64,000 nt of DNA, taken from positions 17,427-81,426 of the forward strand of contig JAFQDN010000004.1 of assembly GCA_017415995.1 (NCBI GenBank), given 5' to 3'. The position numbers were made by a program, and so were the translations under genes. The stretch is from Akkermansia sp. GTDB lineage: Bacteria > Verrucomicrobiota > Verrucomicrobiia > Verrucomicrobiales > Akkermansiaceae. Positions 1 through 8,108 of the stretch are shown piece by piece. The notes under the pieces were generated by a model. That model did no database searches. It was not told where the DNA came from and saw only the letters and a list, made by a program, of their open reading frames with translations. Position 1 is the first letter of the stretch; every line of letters starts with the position of its first letter.

Positions 1-512
1 AATACCAAAGACTTACGGCATCTCTGGACACCCTTTGGATGGGCATCGGGCATTACTTGGCCAGGCACAAAGAATACCGCTACATGTATGGCACAGTCAG
101 CATATCCGGAGAGTACTCACCCGCCACGCGTTCGCTCATTCTCTCCTATCTGCAAGCCCACAACATGAATGAAACCTTGGCAAAAGAAGTCAAGGCATAT
201 TTCCCGCCTAAAGCTCTTGGTTTAAACAGTGAAGACAAACGCTTACTCAAAACGGCGCTACCCGATTTACGCTTACTTAATGGCATGGTAAGTGCATTGG
301 AGAGTGACGGAAAAGGCATACCGGTGCTGCTGCGACAATACCTGCGACTCGGAGGGGAGATGATTTCCTTCGGCATCGATGAAGGCTTCGGAGGCACCTT
401 GGACTGCTTGGTTGTGGTGGATTTGCAAAAGACACCGAAACGCATGCTACAGCGCTATTGCGGAAAAGACTACACCCCACCGGGAATCGACGCCCAACCA
501 AGTCTCAGCTGA
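1..512 (+). CDS. OlsB-like GNAT N-acyltransferase, C-terminal part (5' end outside window)
   Basis: The reading frame is open from the left edge, and the stretch just before the first Met (ending LDTLW) continues the family sequence, so the gene begins upstream of the window. The visible ~170 residues carry GIGHYLARH, YMYGTVSIS and YSPATRSLI, which I recognise from hemolysin-like GNAT acyltransferases related to ornithine lipid N-acyltransferase OlsB. Those enzymes move a 3-hydroxyacyl chain from acyl carrier protein to an amine such as ornithine, at the inner membrane face. The C-terminal part holds GGTLDCLVVVDL, also typical of the family. The exact acceptor cannot be read. A strong hairpin terminator follows 18 bp after the stop, so this is the last gene of its transcript. 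Confidence 0.72.
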   Translation, partial: YQRLTASLDTLWMGIGHYLARHKEYRYMYGTVSISGEYSPATRSLILSYLQAHNMNETLAKEVKAYFPPKALGLNSEDKRLLKTALPDLRLLNGMVSALESDGKGIPVLLRQYLRLGGEMISFGIDEGFGGTLDCLVVVDLQKTPKRMLQRYCGKDYTPPGIDAQPSLS

Positions 513-530
513 CCGGAAAAGAAGAAAAAC

Positions 531-574
531 AAGCGCATCATAGCAGAAAAGACCCTCAAATGATGCGCTTTTTT
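531..574 (+). terminator. Intrinsic terminator after the acyltransferase gene
   Basis: A perfect 10-bp stem (AAGCGCATCA with TGATGCGCTT, 531-540 and 561-570) encloses a 20-nt loop and runs into a T-tract at 569-574. It separates the acyltransferase gene from hemC, whose promoter starts directly after it. Confidence 0.8.
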
Positions 575-575
575 C

Positions 576-604
576 TTGCAGATACCGCCCGGACAAGGTA
601 GTAT
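576..604 (+). promoter_or_regulatory. hemC promoter, leaderless spacing
   Basis: TTGCAG (576-581), a 17-bp spacer and TAGTAT (599-604). The -10 ends 7 nt before the hemC ATG at 612, so transcription should start at or within a base or two of the start codon. Confidence 0.55.
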
Positions 605-611
605 AAAAGGC

Positions 612-1547
612 ATGAAAAATACGCTCAAAATCGGCACGCGTGGCAGTGAGCTGGCGCTCAAACAAACGGAGCTTACCATCTCTGCACTTAAACAACACCA
701 TCCGGAGCTGGAAACGGAGGTTGTCATCATCCGCACAGACGGAGATGTACACACGGATATTCCGCTTTGCAAGGTAAACAAGACAGCAGGCACGCAGGAT
801 AAGGGTGTATTCGTTGCTGCGATTGAGCAAGCTCTCAGCCGGGGGGAAATAGACTGCGCCGTACACAGCCTCAAAGATGTGCCCGGGCAATTGGACGCGC
901 AATTCGAACTGTCAGCCATTCTCCCGCGTGAGGAGATATGGGACACCCTCATTCTCAAACCCGGAGCAAAGCTGCACAGCCTCACCATCGGCACCAGCAG
1001 TGTACGCAGAGTGCAGCTGGTAAACAGCTATTGGAGTGGCACAGCCAAAACCGTTTCCATACGGGGCAACGTACACACGCGCCTGCGCAAACTGGTTGAG
1101 AGTCCGGATTTAGACGGCATTATTCTGGCACGTGCCGGGCTGAACCGCTTAGGCATAACCGGCAACAGCGTAGAGGTAGATGGCACCACCCTCAACATCG
1201 TGGACATGGGGCGAGATTCCTTCATGCCCGCGCTCTGCCAAGGTGCCATTGCCGTAGAAACCCGTAAAGGAGACACGGCCACCCAAGACTTGATTAAGCT
1301 CATAAATGATAGAGAAAGCGAGCTTTGCGTGAGAGCCGAACGGGCATTTTTAGCTATGCTGCAAGCAGATTGTTCCGTTCCCGTGGCAGGCTACGCCGCC
1401 ATTAACGGAGACTTCATGATGTTCCGAGCCATCTATTTTACCCCCAACGGCATGCCGATTCGCATTACCCACCGAGGAGAAACAGAATCACCGGAACAGG
1501 TGGCTGCAGACGCATTCCTCAAGCTCCAAACGGTACTACAAGGCTGA
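612..1547 (+). CDS. hemC: Hydroxymethylbilane synthase (porphobilinogen deaminase)
   Basis: Joins four porphobilinogen molecules into hydroxymethylbilane, the tetrapyrrole step of haem synthesis, in the cytoplasm. The 311-residue product has the family landmarks: KIGTRGSELALKQ at the N-terminus, VHSLKDVP, GTSSVRR, and SIRGNVHTRL. Cys254 in LQADCSVPVAGY is the expected attachment site of the dipyrromethane cofactor. Length matches the usual 300-315 residues. I start at 612 rather than at the in-frame ATG at 576, because 576 sits in the terminator/promoter and its extra 12 residues are not family-like. A supply of haem fits the multihaem cytochromes encoded at 4404-6458 and 43385-45349. Confidence 0.96.
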   Translation: MKNTLKIGTRGSELALKQTELTISALKQHHPELETEVVIIRTDGDVHTDIPLCKVNKTAGTQDKGVFVAAIEQALSRGEIDCAVHSLKDVPGQLDAQFELSAILPREEIWDTLILKPGAKLHSLTIGTSSVRRVQLVNSYWSGTAKTVSIRGNVHTRLRKLVESPDLDGIILARAGLNRLGITGNSVEVDGTTLNIVDMGRDSFMPALCQGAIAVETRKGDTATQDLIKLINDRESELCVRAERAFLAMLQADCSVPVAGYAAINGDFMMFRAIYFTPNGMPIRITHRGETESPEQVAADAFLKLQTVLQG

Positions 1548-1584
1548 CTCCATAAGATTTTTTACACAAACACTGCGTTTTTAC

Positions 1585-1616
1585 TTGAAAGGAAGTCACA
1601 AAAAAAGTAGTATAAT
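1585..1616 (+). promoter_or_regulatory. Promoter of the STAS gene
   Basis: TTGAAA (1585-1590) lies 17 bp before TAGTAT (1608-1613) or 20 bp before the overlapping perfect TATAAT (1611-1616). Either gives a leader of roughly 10 nt before the ATG at 1632. Confidence 0.5.
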
Positions 1617-1631
1617 ACAAAATTCAGGTAT

Positions 1632-2183
1632 ATGACTACGACCAATCTTACGCACCACCACTTTGAGAATTTCTTATGGATTCGATGTTCCGGCAGAGGC
1701 AGCTTTGTAAACAGCCCGGCTCTCAAAACAATTGCGGATAAGTATCTGGAGAGCAACTGTGGCACCATCGTCATCGACTTAGAGATATGCCCCGGAGTAG
1801 ACTCCACGTTCATGGGAACACTCGCCGGATTAGCTCGCAAAGCCATGGCCGTCGGCAGCACGCTACAGGTAGCCTCCCCCACGCAGAGAACCCGCGCAGC
1901 AATGGAAAGCTTGGGGCTGGACATGATTATTGACCTAGACCCTGCAGACGCCCCTTGGCAGGCAAAATTAGATGAAATACGGGCCACACTGGCACAAGCC
2001 CATGCACCAAGCAATGAGGGAACGGTGGAAGACCTTTCGGAGGTAGAGCGCACACGCCATGTTCTGGAAGCCCATAACACCCTGCGCTCCATGAACAAAA
2101 AAAATGATGAAACATTCGGCTACGTCTGCGAAACGCTGGAAGAGGATTTGCAGAGACATGAATCCGAAGAAAACAACAAGTAA
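1632..2183 (+). CDS. STAS-domain protein, anti-sigma-factor antagonist type
   Basis: Residues ~5-105 form a STAS domain of the SpoIIAA/RsbV type: a beta strand TIVIDLE is followed by CPGVDSTFMGTLAGLA, where the Ser of the DST motif occupies the position phosphorylated in anti-sigma antagonists. Such proteins bind an anti-sigma kinase when unphosphorylated and so release a sigma factor or drive another output. The ~75-residue tail after the domain (EDLSEVERTRHVLEAHNTL onward) is charged, predicted helical and not part of the usual ~110-residue family length. No anti-sigma kinase or PP2C phosphatase gene is adjacent. The stop codon abuts the ATG of the next gene (TAAATG), so the two are probably co-transcribed. 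Confidence 0.85.
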   Translation: MTTTNLTHHHFENFLWIRCSGRGSFVNSPALKTIADKYLESNCGTIVIDLEICPGVDSTFMGTLAGLARKAMAVGSTLQVASPTQRTRAAMESLGLDMIIDLDPADAPWQAKLDEIRATLAQAHAPSNEGTVEDLSEVERTRHVLEAHNTLRSMNKKNDETFGYVCETLEEDLQRHESEENNK

Positions 2184-3581
2184 ATGACCATCGACTGCCA
2201 GCGTGGAGCAGAAGCATACACAAGCCTACACCGCGCTGTGCTGCATGGGTGCGGTGACTGCTTGGCCGGAGATAACGCGGCAGACATTCCTCTGAAGCTA
2301 AACGAGATTGAGGTTCAGAGCCTTTGGATGGCCGGACTGCTCGGGCATGAGGGAGAGACCGCACGCCACGGGCATGTGCGCATTCTCGACGTCGGCGAAT
2401 GGAACCGCAGCGTCGGACCGGATTTTCAGCGTGCCGAAATAGAAATTGACGGCGTGCGCATGCGTGGTGATATTGAGCTGGACCCCAAAGCACAGGATTG
2501 GGAACACCACGGACACGGAGCAAACCCGTCCTATAACGGCGTCATCCTCCATGTTGTATTATCGGACGTCCCCGAGGGATGGTACACACGAGATTCCGGG
2601 CACCGAGACATACCCATTCTGCACATCCGAAAAGAGGTTCTGCAAGAAGCAATCGGCGCCTCACCGAGCATACAGGCAGAAAAGACAGAGCTGTGCCGAG
2701 AACCCCTTGCCGCCATGCAAATGGAAGAGCTCACCCGCTTGCTCCAAGCGGCTGCAGCATACAGAATCACAAACAAACGCCGCATATTCCGTAAAAAAGC
2801 AGCCAATCTGGGTATTCGGCAAGCTTGGTATGAGGCGCTGGCAGAAACGCTGGGCTACAAGGTAAACAAACAGGCTATGCAAATACTGGCGCGCCGAGCC
2901 CCTATCAGAGAATTAGGAGGTAATGCGGAGAGCATTCTCTTCGGCACGGCCGGATTTTTGGTTCCGGTGCTGCCGGAACAGGCAAACACCGAGGCCCGCA
3001 GCTACCACCGCAATGTTTGGGATGCTTGGTGGGCGGTACGCTCGCGGTATGAGCTGGAGCCCCCGCGAGCCATCAACTGGCAATACGCTCCGTTACGCCC
3101 CGGCAACCATCCGCACCGCAGAGTGGCAGCCTTAGCGGTATCAGCAAAGCACTGGAAAAATATAGAGTCCCTGCTCTCCGCAGCATGCGCTGAAAGACTG
3201 CTCAAAACACTCACCTCGCTGAGCCATCCATATTGGAGCCACCACTGCACGTTGCCGTCCGCCCCGCTCGGCAACAAAATGGCACTCATCGGGGAATCCC
3301 GAGCCAAGGATTTTCTCATTAACCACGTATATGTGCAGGATGACACTCCTTCAGCTTGGCACACCTACCTGAGTATCAAGAGCAAAGACATCCCCTCAGC
3401 CGTTCGGAAAACAGCCATGCACCTCTTCGGCTCAAGAGAAGATATTGCACCGTTGCTGAACCGAGCCTACGTACAACAGGCACTTTTGCAAATAGACGCG
3501 GATTTTTGCGCACAATCCCCTTGCCGAGAATGCCTGTTCCCCGCACAACTTTGCCAAGGGCTGAAAGGGCACCTTAACTGA
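2184..3581 (+). CDS. DUF2851 family protein
   Basis: 465 residues, starting directly at the STAS stop codon. Diagnostic family segments are SLWMAGLLGHEG, GEWNRSVGPDFQRAEIEI, GDIELDPKAQDWEHHGH and YNGVILHVVLSD, as in DUF2851 proteins of Bacteroidota and Verrucomicrobiota. The conserved acidic and histidine residues in that block look like a metal-binding or nuclease-type centre, but the function is unknown to me and none is assigned. The C-terminus carries a four-Cys set (CAQSPCRECLFPAQLC) that could bind a metal. The gene ends 6 bp from the stop of the convergent membrane-protein gene, and no terminator is visible between them. Confidence 0.8.
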   Translation: MTIDCQRGAEAYTSLHRAVLHGCGDCLAGDNAADIPLKLNEIEVQSLWMAGLLGHEGETARHGHVRILDVGEWNRSVGPDFQRAEIEIDGVRMRGDIELDPKAQDWEHHGHGANPSYNGVILHVVLSDVPEGWYTRDSGHRDIPILHIRKEVLQEAIGASPSIQAEKTELCREPLAAMQMEELTRLLQAAAAYRITNKRRIFRKKAANLGIRQAWYEALAETLGYKVNKQAMQILARRAPIRELGGNAESILFGTAGFLVPVLPEQANTEARSYHRNVWDAWWAVRSRYELEPPRAINWQYAPLRPGNHPHRRVAALAVSAKHWKNIESLLSAACAERLLKTLTSLSHPYWSHHCTLPSAPLGNKMALIGESRAKDFLINHVYVQDDTPSAWHTYLSIKSKDIPSAVRKTAMHLFGSREDIAPLLNRAYVQQALLQIDADFCAQSPCRECLFPAQLCQGLKGHLN

Positions 3582-3587
3582 AGAGAC

Positions 3588-4391
3588 TCAGAGGATATTT
3601 TTAAGTGATTGCAGATAATCCGCAGTGTTTTTATACTGCAAGAAAGTGTTGAGGCGCTCATTTTCCAACAGAGACACAAAACGCTCCTCTGCAACAAGCT
3701 TGCGCAGACCGGGGTCAGCAAACAGCTCCAAAAAACGCCCGGGATGAGGAATACCGGAGTTCTTCAACCTAGCTTCATAGAACTGCCTATACTCACGTTC
3801 TGAAAGAGTACAACCGTATGCCACAATGCAAGCCAAATTGCTCTGGGTAGGGGATTCCAGAGGGTCAATGGACTCTAACCAAGCAAGCCCATCCGTAGAA
3901 CGAATAGAATTTTTGGCAACGGTAAACATGGGCATGGGAGGAGCCGGCTGCCCCTGCTGATGAGCCAAGGCCAAATCATGGTAGTAATTGACTCTGGAAA
4001 TAGTTCCGCGGTACGATATAGCAATGGTAGAAACCCACATCATAAGCACACACATGAGGGACGTGGTGATGATACTGCAAGCTCCGGTTTTGCCGGAACG
4101 GAAGGAAAACAGCTGGGAGAACCAGCTCATGCCATGGAAAAATATGGCCAACACCAGCAACGCTAAAGTCCACGCCAAGGTCTGCACCATCCAAGGTGCG
4201 GGTGATGATGTAATGAATGCCAGCAGGGTAAACCCCTTACTCTGAACGAATATCCATACCCCGATGGCTGAGATGACGGCAATCGCCAATAAAAGCATTT
4301 TGATGAGCCCCTTAATGGCAGAAAACACAATTACGGCAAGCAAAATAATGCCGACTATAACATAAATACTCATCTGGTAATCCGGTTCCAT
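3588..4391 (-). CDS. CvpA-like inner-membrane protein
   Basis: 267 residues. The N-terminal half holds four hydrophobic segments (about residues 8-28, 30-50, 68-86 and 105-125), the topology of CvpA/colicin V production proteins; the second half is soluble and helical. The CvpA assignment rests on topology and general composition only. An alternative start is the ATG at 4373 (MSIYVIVG). It lies 12 bp after the octaheme cytochrome gene and on the same strand, so it is probably the last gene of the channel-cytochrome transcript. Confidence 0.45.
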   Translation of the reverse strand: MEPDYQMSIYVIVGIILLAVIVFSAIKGLIKMLLLAIAVISAIGVWIFVQSKGFTLLAFITSSPAPWMVQTLAWTLALLVLAIFFHGMSWFSQLFSFRSGKTGACSIITTSLMCVLMMWVSTIAISYRGTISRVNYYHDLALAHQQGQPAPPMPMFTVAKNSIRSTDGLAWLESIDPLESPTQSNLACIVAYGCTLSEREYRQFYEARLKNSGIPHPGRFLELFADPGLRKLVAEERFVSLLENERLNTFLQYKNTADYLQSLKNIL

Positions 4392-4403
4392 GGCAATGAC
4401 TTT

Positions 4404-6458
4404 CTATTTTTGACTATGAGTCTGCAAAAATTGTTCAAGTTGTAATTTATTTTTTTGGGCTCGTGCATGCGAGGGATCCAACTGCAAAGCTCGCTCAAAA
4501 GCGGCTAATGATTCCTCAAAGCGGCGCAGCTCTGCCAACACCAACCCAAGGCGGTAATGCACCTCGGCATTATCCGGCGCAACAGCAGCGCACGCCTGCA
4601 TCTGAACCAGAGCATCCTCTATACGCCCCAGCTGAGCCAAAAACACGGCGTAATCGATGTAACCGACAATGCCGGAGGGGTCTAAGGTAATAGCGCGCTT
4701 GTAATAGCGCTCCGCCTCATCGAATCTGCCACGCGCAGTAGCTAACTCCGCAAGCAGCATGGCGCCGGTGGGCTGGTCGGATTGGTGCCGGGCTATCCCT
4801 TCCATCTCTTGCACCACAGATTGAGCTTGTGGCATGTGTACAAGATAATGCAAGTTCGGCCACGCAGCTGCTCTGCGTACGATTTTGACGGGATCCTGAA
4901 CCATTGACAGGGCCTCCCTGCCCAGCACACGCGCAGCAGCTGCCCGCACCAACGCATCCGCGTCACGAGAAGCCACACGCGCCGCCTGCATGACAGCCGG
5001 AGTGCGTGGCTGTTGCGCCAAAAGCTCCAAAATAGTGGCACGCCAAGCGGGCACAGGCTCATTGGCAAGCACCTGCAACAATTCATCCACATTGAAGCGT
5101 CCGTTAAGGGCATGATGCACAGCACGCGTACGGGGGCGGTACTCCGCATTCTTCTGCTTTGGGTATAACTTGCGCACCACCTCTGCAGCCCAGGCATGAT
5201 CCTTGTCGGAATGGCAACGCAGACAAGTATTCGGCAGACCAAGCTCAGCACTCAACTCCGGATCCGGAGAGTTGAAAGAATGGTCGCGGCGGGGGTCGCG
5301 TGCCATATACGGACTTTCCGGCATGTGGCATTCCACACAACGAGCCCCGGCACTGCCCTCCGGGCACGGACTATGCTCTGCGGGATTGATAATGGGAGTA
5401 GGCGTGCTGTGCACCATGGTGCCTGCTGCATGGCAACGCATACACAGGGAATTATCCTCCTGAGGCAGCTTCAGCTCAGCCGTGTGCGGGTTATGACAAT
5501 CCAAACACGTAACCCCGGCAGCCCCCATACGGCTCAAGCGCAAACCGGTTTCACAATAATCCTCATCACGTTGCATGCCATTCGCCCAAAACACACCGTT
5601 AATCACCGGAAGCTCCAGACGGAAGTGGTTGTCAAAGCGATTACCGACAACAAAGTTTTCATCCAATTCTTCACGGCGGGCATGGCATGTAGCACAATTA
5701 TCATGCATTTGTTGCTGAGTCAACGTGCGCTGCGCGGGCGCTACCATGCAACCATCTGCTGAAGGCGCGTCTGCCAACTTATGGCACTGAATACAGCTAA
5801 CCCCCGGCTCCTTCCAAGCGGAGGCATACCGATTCGCAGTGGCATCATAATTTTTTCGGAAATGTGAGGTATGGCACCACGCACATTGAGAGTTCCAGTT
5901 CATTCCTCGCCCCAGCCAGTGTCCCCAATCTCCGGCTTGGCGAGCCGCTAAGCCCTCCGCGCTCAGGCGAGCATCCCCCTCAAACATATCGAACCACTCG
6001 TGGCGCGTTACGTCCCATGCTGCACTGGGGGTATGATAACCACCGTCTTCCGCCGGCACCAAGTACTGTACCAGAGGTCGGCGTCCCAACACATACTGAG
6101 CCTCAAACGTACGCCCGCTCTGACTATCAAACAACAACAGCTTGCCCTCGCGATTGGCGGTGAATGTTATCTCGGAACCGTGAGCCTTGAGTTTTTGGCG
6201 ATGGAAGGGCTCAAAATCAGACTCTGCTGAGAGTTCGCGCAGAGCCCACGCGTGGTCACTGCCGGCCCATTCTTCAAATTCCTTCACGTGGCAAGCACCA
6301 CATTGCAAGGATACAGGAACAGCCTGCTGATTCCAGTGTGCACTTTGCCCGGAATACACGGCAGGCGCCGCCACTGCGCCTCCGCCATCGCCATCCCGGC
6401 AGGAGACCAGCACCGACGCAGCCAACAAAGTCAACACTGGGAGCCACTTGATTCTCAC
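4404..6458 (-). CDS. Octaheme c-type cytochrome lipoprotein with HEAT-like and TPR tail
   Basis: 684 residues with a lipoprotein signal ending LVSC, making Cys20 the lipidated residue. Eight CXXCH motifs are present: CGACH (Cys53), CAWCH, CIQCH, CATCH, CLDCH, CMRCH, CVECH and CLRCH. They place eight covalently bound c-type haems in the first ~430 residues. After ~residue 450 come helical HEAT-like repeats and then TPR units (LGRIEDALVQMQACAAV and similar). The family is the cytochrome c554/multihaem type with a TPR extension; the electron donor and acceptor cannot be read. Translation starts at GTG (6458), which overlaps the TGA of the ion-channel gene as GTGA, implying translational coupling. 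Expected location is the outer face of a membrane. Confidence 0.88.
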   Translation of the reverse strand: MRIKWLPVLTLLAASVLVSCRDGDGGGAVAAPAVYSGQSAHWNQQAVPVSLQCGACHVKEFEEWAGSDHAWALRELSAESDFEPFHRQKLKAHGSEITFTANREGKLLLFDSQSGRTFEAQYVLGRRPLVQYLVPAEDGGYHTPSAAWDVTRHEWFDMFEGDARLSAEGLAARQAGDWGHWLGRGMNWNSQCAWCHTSHFRKNYDATANRYASAWKEPGVSCIQCHKLADAPSADGCMVAPAQRTLTQQQMHDNCATCHARREELDENFVVGNRFDNHFRLELPVINGVFWANGMQRDEDYCETGLRLSRMGAAGVTCLDCHNPHTAELKLPQEDNSLCMRCHAAGTMVHSTPTPIINPAEHSPCPEGSAGARCVECHMPESPYMARDPRRDHSFNSPDPELSAELGLPNTCLRCHSDKDHAWAAEVVRKLYPKQKNAEYRPRTRAVHHALNGRFNVDELLQVLANEPVPAWRATILELLAQQPRTPAVMQAARVASRDADALVRAAAARVLGREALSMVQDPVKIVRRAAAWPNLHYLVHMPQAQSVVQEMEGIARHQSDQPTGAMLLAELATARGRFDEAERYYKRAITLDPSGIVGYIDYAVFLAQLGRIEDALVQMQACAAVAPDNAEVHYRLGLVLAELRRFEESLAAFERALQLDPSHARAQKNKLQLEQFLQTHSQK

Positions 6459-7297
6459 GCAGAGGTCTCGTTTTTGTCTTCCAACGTACGATTCCGCTGA
6501 GCGTCCATCACAATCTGATAGTTATTCAGAATAGCACCGACTACGAGATTCAGCAGCAAGAATGCCGAAATGATAAACCACAGCACATGGTAAACCGTGA
6601 TGACGGATTTGGAAGCCTTCACCATTCCGTAATCACTGGCTGTCATTAAATTATAACGCACATCCGTCCAGTCGTCACCCGTCATTACGCGGAACAGCGT
6701 AAACATGGATTCATGCAAGGAACCGAACGGCTCCGGGGAATTTGTCGGAGCATGTGGCGCTTCTGCCATGAATTGCTCGTATTTTACTCGCTCTGCAGGA
6801 GCAAGCTCATCCGGATTCGGCAACTTAAACAATGCCACACCCACTATTGCAAACAGGTACAGGAAAATCCCGAAAAACGCTACATTGTAAAACAACGCAC
6901 TCAGCGATTTCACAAAAACAGTTACTATCAACTTAATTTCATTGCAAAAACGCAACAAGCGCAACACTCGGAACACGCGCAACACTCGCACGGCCATCAC
7001 CATGGAGGCATTGGCAAACAACGTTTCCGGGACATAACCTACTAATACCAATGACAAATCAAACCAATTCCAGCCACTGGTGAAAAAGCTTTTGTTACTC
7101 TCCGCTGCAATGTAGCGTATTAAAATTTCCAAGGTAAAAATACCGAGAATTACCGTTTGAACAACAGATATTCCACTGTTGCCACCATAGGTTTCAATAC
7201 CTATCAAAACGGAGTTTGCAATGATGATGAGAGAGATCGCAAACTCAAATATCCTGTTCTTACAAACAGTATCACAAACTTGTTTAATGGCTGTCAT
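6455..7297 (-). CDS. Voltage-gated ion channel, NavBac/Cav-like single-domain type
   Basis: 280 residues with six transmembrane segments. S4 is clear (RVLRVFRVLRLLRF, residues ~104-117), with an Arg every third position as voltage sensor. A pore loop follows: FRVMTGDDWTDV, residues ~202-213. Bacterial sodium channels usually have TLESW here; the TGDDW filter is richer in acid and recalls eukaryotic calcium-channel domains, so calcium or mixed selectivity is possible. S6 reads LLLNLVVGAILNNYQ, followed by a short cytoplasmic helix. I use the ATG at 7297; a GTG at 7333 downstream of the same promoter would add 12 residues. The stop overlaps the GTG start of the cytochrome gene. Confidence 0.88.
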   Translation of the reverse strand: MTAIKQVCDTVCKNRIFEFAISLIIIANSVLIGIETYGGNSGISVVQTVILGIFTLEILIRYIAAESNKSFFTSGWNWFDLSLVLVGYVPETLFANASMVMAVRVLRVFRVLRLLRFCNEIKLIVTVFVKSLSALFYNVAFFGIFLYLFAIVGVALFKLPNPDELAPAERVKYEQFMAEAPHAPTNSPEPFGSLHESMFTLFRVMTGDDWTDVRYNLMTASDYGMVKASKSVITVYHVLWFIISAFLLLNLVVGAILNNYQIVMDAQRNRTLEDKNETSA

Positions 7298-7355
7298 AAT
7301 TATAAAGGGGATAACGGAAGATAATCTAAACACTCATTATGAGATGTCTTGACAC

Positions 7356-7384
7356 TTTATAGCCCTATCACATGCAAATGTCAA
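7356..7384 (-). promoter_or_regulatory. Promoter of the ion-channel operon
   Basis: On the minus strand: TTGACA (7379-7384), a 17-bp spacer and TATAAA (7356-7361). The leader is ~15 nt to the GTG at 7333 or ~52 nt to the ATG at 7297. Confidence 0.75.
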
Positions 7385-7421
7385 CCTTTTTCAACTGTAA
7401 ATCAGCAAATGGGCGGAAGTA

Positions 7422-7450
7422 AAAACAGCCCGGAATATACGGGCTGTTTT
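7422..7450 (-). terminator. Terminator after hisIE
   Basis: An 11-bp perfect stem (AAAACAGCCCG with its complement, 7422-7432 and 7440-7450), a 7-nt loop, then T residues on the minus strand. It closes the hisG-hisIE transcript. Confidence 0.8.
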
Positions 7451-7478
7451 CTGAAAACGGAATAATGACAAGGTTGTG

Positions 7479-8093
7479 TCAGTGTTTCTTCCATCCCGGT
7501 TTATGGCGCGAGGCCAGTTCATCAATCACCTGCTCGATGCGCAGCCCCTTAGAGGTCAGCAGGACAATCAGGTGGTACAACATATCGGAGGCTTCATAAA
7601 TTAAGCGTTCATTGGAGCCGTTACAAGCTTCAATGCAGGCTTCCAAGGCCTCTTCCCCCACCTTTTGAGCCATGCGGTTGACACCGTCGCGGAAAAGGGA
7701 CGTAGTGTAAGAGCCCTCGGGCATTTCCTCATGGCGTTTATTGATAAAATCCTGCAATTCCGTAAGGAACAACAACGGAGAAGCCACATTTTGCTCACTC
7801 CAGCAGGTATCCGCACCGGTATGGCATACCGGGCCACAGGGGGAGGCTTTAATCAACAGAGTATCAGCATCACAATCCAAAGCAATGCTGACAACATTCA
7901 AAAAATTACCGCTAGTTTCCCCTTTTGTCCACAAGCATTGGCGGCTGCGACTGAAAAAGCAAACCTTGCCGGACTCCTGAGTACGGGCAAAGGCCTCTTC
8001 ATTCATATAGCCGAGCATAAGCACCTTACCGGTAACGGAATCCTGAATGATAGCAGGTACCAAACCGCCACTCTTTTCAAAATCAATAGTCAT
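7479..8093 (-). CDS. hisIE: Bifunctional phosphoribosyl-AMP cyclohydrolase / phosphoribosyl-ATP pyrophosphatase
   Basis: 204 residues fusing HisI and HisE, steps 2 and 3 of histidine synthesis. The HisI half (about 1-110) shows VLMLGYMNEEAF, FFSRSRQCLWTKGE, LDCDADTLL and the metal-binding Cys set CGPVCHTGADTCW. The HisE half (about 112-204) shows SYTTSLF, KVGEEALEACIEA and EASDMLYHLIVLL, the pyrophosphatase helices with their acidic magnesium ligands. The gene starts 15 bp after hisG on the same strand, and a terminator follows. The other his gene seen, hisD, is ~9 kb away, so the pathway genes are dispersed. Confidence 0.96.
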   Translation of the reverse strand: MTIDFEKSGGLVPAIIQDSVTGKVLMLGYMNEEAFARTQESGKVCFFSRSRQCLWTKGETSGNFLNVVSIALDCDADTLLIKASPCGPVCHTGADTCWSEQNVASPLLFLTELQDFINKRHEEMPEGSYTTSLFRDGVNRMAQKVGEEALEACIEACNGSNERLIYEASDMLYHLIVLLTSKGLRIEQVIDELASRHKPGWKKH

Positions 8094-8108
8094 AGAACAA
8101 GAAAAAGG

